DNA of 64,000 nt from Streptomyces radiopugnans (GCF_900110735.1 NZ_FOET01000002.1:247723-311722); one strand, 5' to 3'; counted from the first letter of the stretch, positions 31,579 through 40,755 are shown. Program-made: numbers and translations. The notes: generated from the sequence alone by a model not told the origin.

Positions 31579-33837
31579 ATGGAGTCGCCCACGTTCCGAC
31601 CGACAGCACGAAAAGCATCCGCCGACTCCGTCGGCGGACCATCATGGAAGATCAACGCTGAACTGCGTCAAGGGACGCAGCGCACGGCACTGGGGAAAGA
31701 GTTGGAAGAGACGGAACGCAGGGCCGCAACGGCTCCTATCCATATCCACCAGATCCGCACTGCGCTTCTGCAGCAGTACGAGGGGCTCATCTACGACAAG
31801 GACCTCAGAGGGTACGACCAGCAGGGCTACGAGCAGCGGTTCCTTTCCCGTGCGTTAACGGCGGCTGCTGTACGCGAAGTGACCGGCTGCGACCACAAGA
31901 CCGCCGGCGCCTCTGTCATCGACGGTGAGGACGACCAGGGCATCGACGGCGTGGCGGTCACCGAGGGCACGCAGGAGGTCTGGCTCGTTCAGGCCAAGTG
32001 GAGCGACGACGGCAAGGGCAAGCTCGACACCAACGCGGCACACAAGCTCATCGCCGGTCTCCGCCTCATCGAGCAGCGGAGTTTCGACCGCTTCAACGAC
32101 CGGCTGGAGCCGATCGCCGCCCGTGTCAACGCAGCGATGCACGACGCCCGGCTCAAGGTGACTCTGGTGATCGCCGTCATGGGTGTGGGGACGCTCAGCA
32201 AGGAAACCACCAACGTTCTGGAAGACGCCCGGAACGAGTTCAACGGACTCGGCCCGGTCCTTGAGTACCGCGTGGTCCACGCCGCGGACATCCTCCGGCA
32301 GATCCGTGAGGACCTCTCGCCCGAGCCTGTACGGGTGACCGTGCGGATGACGAACTGGCTCCGGCGGAACACCCCGCTCACCGCTTACCAGGGAACGGTT
32401 CCGGCCGGCAATGTCGCCGAGTGGTACCAGGCGTATGAAAGCCGTTTGTACGAGCAGAACTTGCGCCAGTCGCTCGGTACCACCCGAGTCAACTCGGGCA
32501 TGCTGAGCACCCTGGTGAACGAGCCGGAGAACTTCTGGCTCTTCAACAACGGGGTGACGGTGCTGTGCGACCAACTCGAGGAGGAGTGGCCGGGACGCCG
32601 CCGTCCGGACGAGCCCGTGCACCTGCGCATCTCGGGGGTCAGTGTCGTAAACGGCGCACAAACCGTCGCGGCGGCACATCGCGCCATGAAGGCGTCCCCC
32701 GAAGCGGTGGAGGACGCCGAGGTCACGGTCAAGGTGATCGTCGTCGACAAGAACATGACGGATCTCGCACAGCGCATCACCGAGACGACCAATACGCAGA
32801 ACCACGTGGAGCAGCGCGACTTCATCGCCCTGGACGAGGTGCAGGCGATGATCCGCGAGGACTTCATGCTGTCCCTTCAGAAGTCCTACGTGTTCAAGCG
32901 TGGTGAACCCGACCCGGCGCCGGACGAAGGTTGTTCGGTTGTGCACGCCGCCATCGCCCTGGCTTGTGCGCACCGCAGCACCGAACTCGCCGTACGGGCG
33001 AAGCGGGACACAGACCTTCTCTGGGAGCGCGGCAACAGAGGTGCCTACCCGCGCCTCTTCGGAGAGCGGCCCAGCGCCTTCCAGATCTGGCGTTCGGTAC
33101 TCGTGCACCGTGCTGTGGGTACCGCTCTCAACGAAGAGCGCAAGCGTTTCCAGAAGCGCGCCTCCGACGTGAGCCAGCGGGGTGACCTGCTCATCACCCA
33201 TCTGGTCTTCCAGCTTCTCGACCAGGATCGCATCGACGATCCGGAGTACGACTGGGACACAGCATTGCGGGAGGTTCCCGCGCTCACCAATCGGGTCCTG
33301 TCCTGGCTGATCCACCACATCGACGCGGAGTACGGTTCCAACTCCTTCCTCAGCGGGACACTCACCGACGCCGGGCGCTGCAAGCGACTTGCCGAGCTGG
33401 TACTGCGTGACGCCCAACGTGAAGGGGTCATTCCCGACCTGCCGACGATCTACAAGGCCACCAAGGGAAGCAAGCGCAAGCCACGCCGCCCCAACGCCGT
33501 GCCCACCCTTGTGGACAACGGAACGATCAAGAACGGCACGCCGGTCCGGCTGCGCCTGTGGAACAAACCCGAGATCGAAGCGCTCACCCCCTGGCTCGCG
33601 GAGGACCCCCGACGTGGCGAGGCCACTTGGGTGAACGACCGGACGCGGTGCCTCGTATGGGCGGTCGACGGGAAGGCCTACTCGCCGACCCGCCTGGTCC
33701 TGAACCTCTACGAACTCGCCGGCTGGCAGGAGGCACCCGTGGCGGTGCAGGGGCCGGCACGCTGGACGCTGGACGGCACCGCCACTCTCTCTGATCTCGC
33801 ACGAGCACTACACGACGAGCAGGCCGAACAGGAGTGA
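31579..33837 (+). CDS. AIPR-family abortive infection protein
   Basis: This long protein (752 residues from ATG 31579) has an N-terminal nuclease-like segment DDQGIDGVAV...WLVQAKWSDD, a D and QxK pattern of PD-(D/E)XK folds, and a central AIPR region with FWLFNNGVTVLCDQ, VVNGAQTVAAAH and ITETTNTQNHVEQRDF. AIPR proteins are linked to abortive-infection phage resistance. The start is uncertain: TTG 31702 has a better ribosome site (GGGGAAAGAG) and coding-like third positions begin about there. It follows hsdR by about 130 nt and probably belongs to the same defence unit. Codon use is somewhat less GC-rich than average. Confidence 0.85.
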   Translation: MESPTFRPTARKASADSVGGPSWKINAELRQGTQRTALGKELEETERRAATAPIHIHQIRTALLQQYEGLIYDKDLRGYDQQGYEQRFLSRALTAAAVREVTGCDHKTAGASVIDGEDDQGIDGVAVTEGTQEVWLVQAKWSDDGKGKLDTNAAHKLIAGLRLIEQRSFDRFNDRLEPIAARVNAAMHDARLKVTLVIAVMGVGTLSKETTNVLEDARNEFNGLGPVLEYRVVHAADILRQIREDLSPEPVRVTVRMTNWLRRNTPLTAYQGTVPAGNVAEWYQAYESRLYEQNLRQSLGTTRVNSGMLSTLVNEPENFWLFNNGVTVLCDQLEEEWPGRRRPDEPVHLRISGVSVVNGAQTVAAAHRAMKASPEAVEDAEVTVKVIVVDKNMTDLAQRITETTNTQNHVEQRDFIALDEVQAMIREDFMLSLQKSYVFKRGEPDPAPDEGCSVVHAAIALACAHRSTELAVRAKRDTDLLWERGNRGAYPRLFGERPSAFQIWRSVLVHRAVGTALNEERKRFQKRASDVSQRGDLLITHLVFQLLDQDRIDDPEYDWDTALREVPALTNRVLSWLIHHIDAEYGSNSFLSGTLTDAGRCKRLAELVLRDAQREGVIPDLPTIYKATKGSKRKPRRPNAVPTLVDNGTIKNGTPVRLRLWNKPEIEALTPWLAEDPRRGEATWVNDRTRCLVWAVDGKAYSPTRLVLNLYELAGWQEAPVAVQGPARWTLDGTATLSDLARALHDEQAEQE

Positions 33838-33883
33838 GTACAGGTTGTGCCGTAGCGCGTGCTGCGGCACAACCTGCTCACTC
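33832..33883 (+). terminator. Long perfect terminator closing the defence island
   Basis: CAGGTTGTGCCG (33841-33852) pairs with CGGCACAACCTG (33865-33876), and the helix continues with GAGTGAG/CTCACTC outside it (33832-33838 with 33877-33883) after a 2-nt bulge. The stop codon of the AIPR gene lies inside the stem. Beyond it, 33884-34088 holds no gene. Confidence 0.9.
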
Positions 33884-34088
33884 GCTGTGCAGCACGTGAT
33901 CGGGTAGCGCTTGGGCGGGTGGGTCCGGGCCCAGGACGCGGTGGCGCGAGACGGCCTGCCGGCCGCGCCCGCGCGGGGGGGGCGGGCTGGACGCGGTGAT
34001 CCTCTTGCGGGGAGACTGGCCGCGGCCAAAGGGACTCAGGGGCTCGGGGAACGGGCGAGCGCGAGTGCAGGACGCGGGGCGGGGACAG

Positions 34089-35681
34089 GTGCCGGACAGA
34101 CCGATCGCGGACCGCTACGAGCTGCTGGAGCGGCTCGGCAACGGCGGCATGGGGGACGTGTGGCGGGGCTACGACGCGGTCCTTGACCGGCCCGTCGCCG
34201 TGAAGCGGATCCGGCCGCAGGCCGTCGCCGCCACGCCCCGGCTGGCCGAGGAGCTGGAGCGGCGCTTCCGCCGCGAGGCGCGGATCACCGCCCGCATCCA
34301 GCACCCGGGCGTGCCGCAGGTGTACGACGCCGTCCTCGACAGCACCTACGAGCACCTGTTCCTCGTCATGGAACTGGTGGAGGGCGTCCCCCTCACCCGG
34401 TACGTGCACGAGGAGCGGCCCCTGCCGGTCAGCTGGGCGGTGGCGGTCGCCGCACAGGTCGCCACCGTGCTGTCGTACGCGCACGACGTGCCCGTGGTGC
34501 ACCGCGACCTCAAGCCGTCCAACATCCTGGTCGCGCGGGACGGCACGGTGAAGGTCCTCGACTTCGGCGTCGCTGCGATCCTGCAGACCGACGTCACCAG
34601 GCTGACGGCCTCCGGCCGGCCCATCGGCACCCACCGGTACATGTCGCCCGAGCAGGTGCGCGGCACCCGCGTCACCCCGCGCACCGACCTCTACGCGCTG
34701 GGTTGCGTGCTCCACGAACTGCTGTGCGGCAGGCCGCTGTTCAGCGCGCACAGCGACTTCGAGCTGATGGACCGGCACGTCCGGGCCGCGCCCACCCCGC
34801 TGCGGCGGCTGCGGGCCGACGTGCCGGAGGAGCTGGAGGCGCTGGTCCTGCACCTGCTCCGCAAGACCCCGGAGAGCCGGCCGGTGGACGTGCAGGAGGT
34901 GTACGAGCGGCTGATGCCCTTCCTGCCGGCCCCCGGTGAGTCCTCCGCCCTGGGGGAGGCCGGGCCGCCCGGTGCGCCGGACCCGACCGGGCTCTACCGC
35001 CGCCCCTACGCGCCCCGCGCCCGGGCCGGGAGCCGCCCCCGGACCGCCCCGGACACGGCGGCGCCCGGCCAGGTCGCCGAGTACGTGGTCTCGCCGCCCG
35101 AGCGGGAGCGGCTGCGGGCTCAGTTGCGGGAGGTCGACGAGCACTACATCGCCCTCATGGAGGAGGAGCGCTACACGCAGGCCGCCGAGGTCGCGGGCGA
35201 GATGATCGAGCCGCTGGCCAGGGCCCTGGGCGCCGAGAACAAGGCCGTCCTGCGGCTGCGGCAGCGCCGGGCGGTCAGCCGGCAGCTGGCGGGCGACCAC
35301 CGGGCGGCCCTGCCGGAGTTCGAGGCGCTGGCCGAGGCGTACGGCCGCATCAACGGCCCCACCGGCGAGGACGCCCGCGACTGCCGCGCCCAGGCCGCCC
35401 GCTGCCGGGGCGAACTCGGCCAGGCGACCGAGGCCCTGGCGGAGCTGCGGGCCGTCCTGGAGCTGGAGCGGGCCGCCGAGAGCGATGTCAGCGACGTGGC
35501 CGTGGAACTGCGCCGTGACATCGGCATGCTGCTGCTGAGCCAGGGCAACCCGCGGGAGGCCCGGGCATGTTTGAAGGCCCTGTACGAGGACGTCGTGCTC
35601 GTCCACGGGCCGGGCCACGAGGTGGCCGTCGAAGCCGCCGAGGTCCTGGCCATGCTCCGCCGGGAACTCGACGGCGGATGA
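34089..35681 (+). CDS. Serine/threonine protein kinase with C-terminal helical (TPR-like) region
   Basis: The 530-residue cytoplasmic protein has a complete Hanks-type kinase domain in residues 8-280: GNGGMGDVW loop, catalytic Lys in VAVKRI (K39), HRDLKPSN (H138-D140), DFG in VLDFGVAA and YMSPEQ. No membrane segment or PASTA domain is present. After a Pro/Arg-rich linker, residues about 340-530 are helical repeats with Ala/Leu/Glu periodicity (for example RALGAENKAVLRLRQRRAVSRQLAGD, shortened motif AVSRQLAGDHRAALPEFEAL), like TPRs. GTG 34089 follows GGGGCGGGGACAG; GTG 34065 is an alternative. Its targets are not indicated. Confidence 0.88.
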   Translation: MPDRPIADRYELLERLGNGGMGDVWRGYDAVLDRPVAVKRIRPQAVAATPRLAEELERRFRREARITARIQHPGVPQVYDAVLDSTYEHLFLVMELVEGVPLTRYVHEERPLPVSWAVAVAAQVATVLSYAHDVPVVHRDLKPSNILVARDGTVKVLDFGVAAILQTDVTRLTASGRPIGTHRYMSPEQVRGTRVTPRTDLYALGCVLHELLCGRPLFSAHSDFELMDRHVRAAPTPLRRLRADVPEELEALVLHLLRKTPESRPVDVQEVYERLMPFLPAPGESSALGEAGPPGAPDPTGLYRRPYAPRARAGSRPRTAPDTAAPGQVAEYVVSPPERERLRAQLREVDEHYIALMEEERYTQAAEVAGEMIEPLARALGAENKAVLRLRQRRAVSRQLAGDHRAALPEFEALAEAYGRINGPTGEDARDCRAQAARCRGELGQATEALAELRAVLELERAAESDVSDVAVELRRDIGMLLLSQGNPREARACLKALYEDVVLVHGPGHEVAVEAAEVLAMLRRELDGG

Positions 35682-35761
35682 CCGGCGGAGCCCGGCCGGG
35701 AGCCGCTGAACGAACGCCCGAACGGCCTGCGGCCACGCCGGGGCGGTCCTAAAATCCCGTC

Positions 35762-37903
35762 ATGCCGCACCTCGCCCTCGACAAGGCCTTCTGTCAGCAG
35801 CTGGAGAAGCTCGAGAAGCACGTCAGGAACGGCGTGTTCGATGCCTGGGAGAAGTTCGAGCGGCTCACCCTCGACCAGCTGTTCAGAGATCCGGGCCTGA
35901 AGCTGGAATCCCTCAAGGGCGCCAAGGACCGGCAGATCCGGACCATCCGGATCACCCAGGGATACCGGGGTGTGGTCCTCGCGCCCGAGACCGGGGACAC
36001 CTTCGTGCTGCTCCGGGTCGGCCCGCACGACGAGGCCACCGAGTGGGCGGCGAAGCAGAAGGCGACCATCAACGCCGTCACCGGCGCGGTGGAGCTCCGC
36101 GAGATAGCCACCCTGGAGGAGCTGACTCCCGCCTACGAGCGCATCGCGCCCGCCGAGGAGCGGCGGCTCTTCGCGAAGGTCTCCGACGGGGAGATGGCCG
36201 CGCTCGGCATCGACACCACCACCCTCGCGCAGGCGCGCGTGCTGACCAGCCTGGAACAGCTCGACGTCTTCGGCCGGTTCTTCCCGCCGGACCAGTACAG
36301 GGTGCTGGAGCACCTGGCCCTCGGCGCGAGCGTCGAGCAGACGTGGCAGGAGGTCGTCGTGCCGGCGCTGGCCGACGCGGCCTCCCAGGAGCCCGTCGAC
36401 ACCACCGACTACGCGACCGCCATCGCGCACACCCGCACTCGGATCGCCGTCGTCACGGACGCCGACGAACTGCGCGACATACTCGACAAGCCGTTCGCCG
36501 CCTGGCGGATCTTCCTGCACCCCGCCCAGCACAAGGTCGCCTACCGTCCGTCCTACTCCGGCCCCGCGCAGGTCACCGGCGGGCCCGGCACCGGGAAGTC
36601 CGTCGTCGCCCTCCACCGGGTGCGGCATCTGCTGCGGCACCTGCGCGACGGTGACCGCATCCTGCTCACCACCTTCACCAACGCCCTCGTGGACTCCCTC
36701 AACGAAGGGCTCGGCCTGCTCGTCGACGATCCGGACCTGCGCGACCGGGTCGACGTCATGACCGTCGACGCCTTCGCCGGACGCGTGGTCAACACCTCGC
36801 GCCGGCCGATCACCGGGTACGAGGAGAGCGCCCGGTGGGAGCGGGCCGCGGAGGCCACCGGCTTCACCGGCACCCCGCAGTTCCTCGCCCAGGAGTACAA
36901 GCACGTCGTCCTCACCCAGGACATCCGCGACCGGGAGGAGTACGAGCGCTGCGAGCGCCGGGGCCGCGGCAGCGCGCTGCCCGCCTCCGCCCGGCGGCTG
37001 GTGTGGCGGACCGTGGAGGAGTTCACCCGGCGCCTGGACGAGGACGGGCTGCGCACCTATCTCGGCACCTGCGTGGAGGCCGCCGACCTGCTGGCCGGGC
37101 AGGGGCCGTGCTACCGGCACGTCGTCGTCGACGAGGCCCAGGACCTCCACCCGGCCCAGTGGCGGATGCTCCGCGCGGCCGCGCCCCGGCGTCCCGACGA
37201 TCTGTTCATCGCGGGCGACCCGCACCAGCGGATCTACGACAACAAGGTGTCGCTGAAGTCCCTCGGCATCAACATCGCCGGCCGTTCGGCCAAGCTGCGC
37301 AAGAACTACCGCTCCACCCAGGAGATCCTCAGCTGGGCGACGGGGATCCTGCTCGGCCGCCCCTACGCCGAACTGGCCGACAGCGGACGACACGACACCC
37401 TGGTCGGGTACAGCTCCGCCCTGCACGGCTCCGGGCCGCGCCTCCACACGGCACAGACGGAGGAGGCCGAACTCGACGCCCTGGTCGAGCAGGTGCGTAC
37501 GTGGGTGGACGGCGGTGCCGCATACGGGGAGATCGGGATCTGCGCGCGGTTCAACAAGACCTGCGAGAAGGCCAGGGACCGCCTGGTCGCGGCAGGCGTC
37601 CCCGCCAGCCGGGTCCGCGCGGGAGCCGCCCGCACCGACGACGCGGTCAACGTGGGCACCATGCACACCTTCAAGGGGCTGGAGTACCGCTACACCGCCG
37701 TCGTCGGCGTCAACGACCGCGCCCTGCCGAACCCTTCGGCCATCACCCCGGAGGAGGTCGACCGGCTCCAGCACGAGGCCGACCTCGCCGCGGAACGCTG
37801 CCTGCTGTTCGTCGCCTGCACCCGGGCCCGGGACGGCCTGTACGTCTCGTGGACCGGGCAGCCGAGCCCGTTCCTGGTGGAGGCCGGCTGCGAGGCGGAG
37901 TAG
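35762..37903 (+). CDS. RelE/HigB-like toxin domain fused to UvrD-family helicase
   Basis: The 713-residue protein begins with about 100 residues like RelE/ParE/HigB toxins (KFERLTLDQLFRDPG, ESLKGAKDRQIRTIRI, YRGVVLAPETGDTFVLLRVG, HDEATEWAAK). Residues 255-700 form an SF1 helicase: Walker A GGPGTGKS (273-280), TFTNALVDSL, VVVDEAQDLHPAQW (D457), GDPHQRIYDN, LRKNYRST, GTMHTFKGLEYRYTAVVG and FVACTRARD. The fusion is known in actinobacteria and suggests an RNA- or ribosome-related role or a conflict system, but I know no tested function. It stands alone, 80 nt after the kinase gene. Confidence 0.88.
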   Translation: MPHLALDKAFCQQLEKLEKHVRNGVFDAWEKFERLTLDQLFRDPGLKLESLKGAKDRQIRTIRITQGYRGVVLAPETGDTFVLLRVGPHDEATEWAAKQKATINAVTGAVELREIATLEELTPAYERIAPAEERRLFAKVSDGEMAALGIDTTTLAQARVLTSLEQLDVFGRFFPPDQYRVLEHLALGASVEQTWQEVVVPALADAASQEPVDTTDYATAIAHTRTRIAVVTDADELRDILDKPFAAWRIFLHPAQHKVAYRPSYSGPAQVTGGPGTGKSVVALHRVRHLLRHLRDGDRILLTTFTNALVDSLNEGLGLLVDDPDLRDRVDVMTVDAFAGRVVNTSRRPITGYEESARWERAAEATGFTGTPQFLAQEYKHVVLTQDIRDREEYERCERRGRGSALPASARRLVWRTVEEFTRRLDEDGLRTYLGTCVEAADLLAGQGPCYRHVVVDEAQDLHPAQWRMLRAAAPRRPDDLFIAGDPHQRIYDNKVSLKSLGINIAGRSAKLRKNYRSTQEILSWATGILLGRPYAELADSGRHDTLVGYSSALHGSGPRLHTAQTEEAELDALVEQVRTWVDGGAAYGEIGICARFNKTCEKARDRLVAAGVPASRVRAGAARTDDAVNVGTMHTFKGLEYRYTAVVGVNDRALPNPSAITPEEVDRLQHEADLAAERCLLFVACTRARDGLYVSWTGQPSPFLVEAGCEAE

Positions 37904-38180
37904 TCGGCAAGGCCTGCTCGCCGTCTCTGGCGCGAGCACGCACGAGCAAATCAGAGCCATTTGACAACGCTTTCACCGCATGGAAAGGTGTAGCCGCTTC
38001 GGCTCGCGAAAGGCGGTGCGGCGAAGAACGTCGCGGCGCGAAGGGGTGGGCGGGCGGTGGCGAGGGGGCACGGCTTCGACAGCCCACGGTCTTGCCGGGG
38101 ACACCGGCGACCGGAATCCCTCTCCCTGCCCGCAGCGGTGCGAGGCGCCCTCGGTGGGGCGCTCGCGGAAGGGGTGTGTG
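37904..38180. other. Intergenic region with possible promoter for the EcsC gene
   Basis: No gene is supported. TTGACA at 37961-37966 is a perfect -35 box, but the sequence 17-18 bp downstream (AAAGGT) is a poor -10, so promoter activity is uncertain. The ribosome site GGAAGGGG at 38167-38174 belongs to the next gene. Confidence 0.4.
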
Positions 38181-38990
38181 ATGGCCGACGAGAAGACTCC
38201 TGACGAGGACGGGAAGACTCCCGACGAAGAGGGAAAGACTCCCGACGAGGGAGCGAGTGAGGGAATGGCCGAGAAGACCGGGCGGTGGGCCGCCGAACTC
38301 GCGGAGAGGGTCATGGTGAACGGCGTGGGGCCGATCACCGGATCGGTGACCTGGGCCGAGGACCGCCTCTCACGTCGGCAGGGCGCCGACTACAGGGCTC
38401 CCGATGACGACGAACGCCGCTCCCCCGAGGACATGAAGGACGACATCGACGCGGTCGTCACCCGCCTCATCAAGGAGTCCGTGGCAGCGGCCGGGACGCA
38501 GGGATTCGTCACCGGGCTCGGGGGGCTCCTCACCGCGGGCGTGACGATCCCCGCGAACGTGGCCGCCTCCATCGCCGTCAACATGCGGATGGTCGGTGCC
38601 ATCGCGCACCTCCGGGGATGGGACGTCCACGACCCGCACGGGCGGACCGTCGCGATGATGCTCGCGATCGGAATGAGTACGCAGAAGGTCCTGGCGGCCT
38701 TCGGGGTGAAGGTCAGCCAGAAGCTCGGCGAGCAGATGATCAAGAAGATCCCGATGACGGTGATCCATGCCATCAACAAGAAGGCCGGGTTCCACCTCGT
38801 CGCGAAGTACGGAACCAAGCGCGCCGCGATCACGCTCGCCAAGGGAATCCCGATCCTGGGGGGCATCGTCGGAGGCGCGGTGGACGCGGGATCGACCGCC
38901 GTCATCGGACGGACCGCGGACAAGGCCCTGCGCGGCGACACCCTGCAGGCCGAGCCCGAGGACAAAAACGGGGCCGAGGAAACGAAGTAA
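38181..38990 (+). CDS. EcsC-family protein
   Basis: The 269-residue protein starts at ATG 38181 six bases after GGAAGGGG. The N-terminus has three copies of a KTPDE-type acidic repeat, then a region matching the EcsC family: TRLIKESVAAAGTQGFVTGLGG, TIPANVAASIAVNMRMVGAIAHLRGWD and KKIPMTVIHAINKKAGFHLVAKYG, ending with IPILGGIVGGAVDAGSTAVIG. EcsC proteins associate with membranes and are linked to ABC transporters in Bacillus; the role here is unknown. It converges on the frameshifted ATPase gene. Confidence 0.85.
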   Translation: MADEKTPDEDGKTPDEEGKTPDEGASEGMAEKTGRWAAELAERVMVNGVGPITGSVTWAEDRLSRRQGADYRAPDDDERRSPEDMKDDIDAVVTRLIKESVAAAGTQGFVTGLGGLLTAGVTIPANVAASIAVNMRMVGAIAHLRGWDVHDPHGRTVAMMLAIGMSTQKVLAAFGVKVSQKLGEQMIKKIPMTVIHAINKKAGFHLVAKYGTKRAAITLAKGIPILGGIVGGAVDAGSTAVIGRTADKALRGDTLQAEPEDKNGAEETK

Positions 38991-39009
38991 CGAACCGGGC
39001 GGTCGCCGC

Positions 39010-39491
39010 TCACCGCTCCCCCAGTGCGTACTCCGCCCAGACGGTCTTGCCCGGTCCGTCCCGGCGCGGGTGCCAGTCCCAGCGCGCGGCCAGTTCCGAC
39101 ACCAGGAGCAGGCCACGGCCCGACTCCTGCGGGCGCTCGGCGTCCGGGGCGGCGGGGCGCACCGGCAGGCGTTCGGCGCGGGTGTCGGTGACCTCGACGC
39201 GCACGCACCGGCCGCCGGCCGGTGCGTGCAGGCGGAGGTGGAAGTCCCGGCCGGGTACGTGCCCGTGCCGTACGGCGTTCGCGGTGAGCTCGGCGGCGAT
39301 CAGCACGATCTCCTCGTGCGCGGTGGTGCCGTACGGGATCCCCCAGGCGTCGAGGCGGACGGCGACCAGCCGCCGGGCGAGACGGCCCCTCTGGGCGTGG
39401 AGGTGAAGCGCATCCCGAAGACGCGGTCGCCGGGGCCGGTGAGGCGGGTGGGACGGGTGTCGTCAACGGGGCTGCCGGGCTTGCTCGTCAT
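39010..39491 (-). pseudogene. RsbW-like ATP-binding (GHKL) protein with a frameshift
   Basis: From ATG 39491 the frame reads MTSKPGSPVDDTRPT...GMRFTSTPRGA, then loses similarity (VSPGGWSPSAS). The next frame continues the same family: LARRLVAVRLDAWGIP, HEEIVLIAAELTANAVRHG (the N box), GRGLLLVSELAARW (G box) and KTVWAEYAL. One base missing near 39383-39386 (GGGGCCGTC instead of GGGGCCCGTC) restores one product of about 160 residues, typical of the Streptomyces ATP-binding proteins found beside XRE/DUF397 pairs. It is either a pseudogene or a sequencing error in a GC run. Confidence 0.75.
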
Positions 39492-39493
39492 GC

Positions 39494-39514
39494 CCACCAC
39501 GGTTCCCGTGGTGG
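39494..39514. repeat. Inverted repeat over the ribosome site of the ATPase gene
   Basis: CCACCACGG (39494-39502) and CCGTGGTGG (39506-39514) form a perfect 9-bp inverted repeat with a 3-bp spacer, starting two bases upstream of the ATG at 39491. It lies in the divergent region before the XRE gene, so it may be an operator or an RNA hairpin that blocks translation. Confidence 0.55.
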
Positions 39515-39637
39515 CGCGGCGCGACCAGTGGTGACGCGCCTCGCGGACCTGTTGTACGCGCGGTACGCGCGCGAGTACGAGGCGTGCGGCGTGACCGCCT
39601 TCCGGGTAAGCGCGTTGGCCCGGTGAGGTGATGTTCG

Positions 39638-40543
39638 ATGACTGAGCGTACGGACGAGGAGACCGCACCGAGTGGCGGGGCGGTCGTGAACTTCGGTGAC
39701 GGCTGGGAAGGCGACGACGGAGGCGGGCGGCGGCCGGAGGACGAGAGCGGGCGGGGCGTCGTCACCGCGTTCGGGCGGACCATGAAGGCCCTGCGGTCGC
39801 GGCAGGGGCTGGAGCGCGAGGAGTTCGGCAAACGGATCGGGTACTCGGCCTCGACGGTCGCCTCGTTCGAGCAGGGGCGGAGGATTCCGTCACCCCGGAC
39901 GATCGAGCGGGCGGACGAAGTGCTGGGCGCGGACGGGTTGCTGAGCCTGTGGAAGGAGGAGGCGGAGCGGGCCCAGTACCCGCTCTTCTTCCAGGGAATG
40001 GCGGCGCTGGAAAAGGAGGCCATCGAGCTGGTCATGTACGACACGCTCGTGGTCAACGGCCTTCTCCAGACCGAGGAGTACATGCGTGCGCTGCTCGGCA
40101 TGAGGCGCCCGCCGCTGGACCCGGAGACCATCGAACTGCGCGTCGCCGCACGACTGGCCCGCCAGGAACTTCTGGACCGGCGGCCCGCACCGCTGCTCAG
40201 TTTCGTGATGGACGAGCCGGTGCTGCGACGCCCCTACGGCGGGAAGGACGTGCTGCGCGGACAGTTGGAGCACCTGCTCACGGTCGGCCAAAAACGGAAC
40301 GTCGAACTTCAGGTCATGCCGCTCGGCTGCGAGGACAACGCGGGCGTGAACGGACCGTTCACGGTCGTCACACGCAAGGATGGCAAGAAGTTCCTGTACG
40401 CCGAGGCGCAGGGAATCGGCTCTCTTCAGACTGACCCGGAACAGGCGGTTCTCGCACACGCGCGCTATGGGATCATCCGCTCACAGGCTCTCAGTCCGCG
40501 AGAGTCGCTGGAGTTCATCGAAGGGGTGCTGGGATCGCTATGA
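39638..40543 (+). CDS. XRE-family regulator with DUF5753 domain (second copy)
   Basis: The 301-residue protein starts at ATG 39638 with GAGGTG upstream. After a disordered acidic N-terminus of about 38 residues comes an XRE helix-turn-helix (LRSRQGLEREEFGKRIGYSA, STVASFEQGRRIP) and a DUF5753 domain (YDTLVVNGLLQTEEYMRALL, VMDEPVLRRPYGG, VELQVMPLG). It is divergent from the RsbW-like gene and overlaps the DUF397 gene by 4 nt. This three-gene set (ATPase, XRE, DUF397) is the common Streptomyces arrangement. Confidence 0.92.
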   Translation: MTERTDEETAPSGGAVVNFGDGWEGDDGGGRRPEDESGRGVVTAFGRTMKALRSRQGLEREEFGKRIGYSASTVASFEQGRRIPSPRTIERADEVLGADGLLSLWKEEAERAQYPLFFQGMAALEKEAIELVMYDTLVVNGLLQTEEYMRALLGMRRPPLDPETIELRVAARLARQELLDRRPAPLLSFVMDEPVLRRPYGGKDVLRGQLEHLLTVGQKRNVELQVMPLGCEDNAGVNGPFTVVTRKDGKKFLYAEAQGIGSLQTDPEQAVLAHARYGIIRSQALSPRESLEFIEGVLGSL

Positions 40544-40755
40544 CCAACACTGAGTCCTCGACCGTCGCCTCCGGCCTCGTCTGGTTCAAGAGCAGCTACA
40601 GCGGGACCGAGGGCGGTCAGTGCGTGGAGGTCGCGGCCGGCATGGCCGCTGTGCACGTCCGGGACTCCAAGGCCGTCGCCGGGCCGGTCCTCACGGTGTC
40701 GCGCGAGGCCTGGACGGAGTTCGTCGGGCTGGCCTCCTCGCAGCGGGACGTCTGA
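40540..40755 (+). CDS. DUF397 protein (second copy)
   Basis: The 71-residue protein starts at ATG 40540, overlapping the XRE stop (ATGA). The signature VWFKSSYSGTEGGQCVEVA, the segment VHVRDSKAVAGPVLTV and WTEFVGLA identify DUF397. It probably works with the XRE protein encoded just before it. Confidence 0.93.
   Translation: MTNTESSTVASGLVWFKSSYSGTEGGQCVEVAAGMAAVHVRDSKAVAGPVLTVSREAWTEFVGLASSQRDV

Noticed and set aside
39531..39626. 31-codon frame starting GTG (VTRLADLLYARYAREYE)
   Set aside because: No ribosome site and no known family; it lies in the divergent leader of the XRE gene and is probably chance, although its composition is coding-like.
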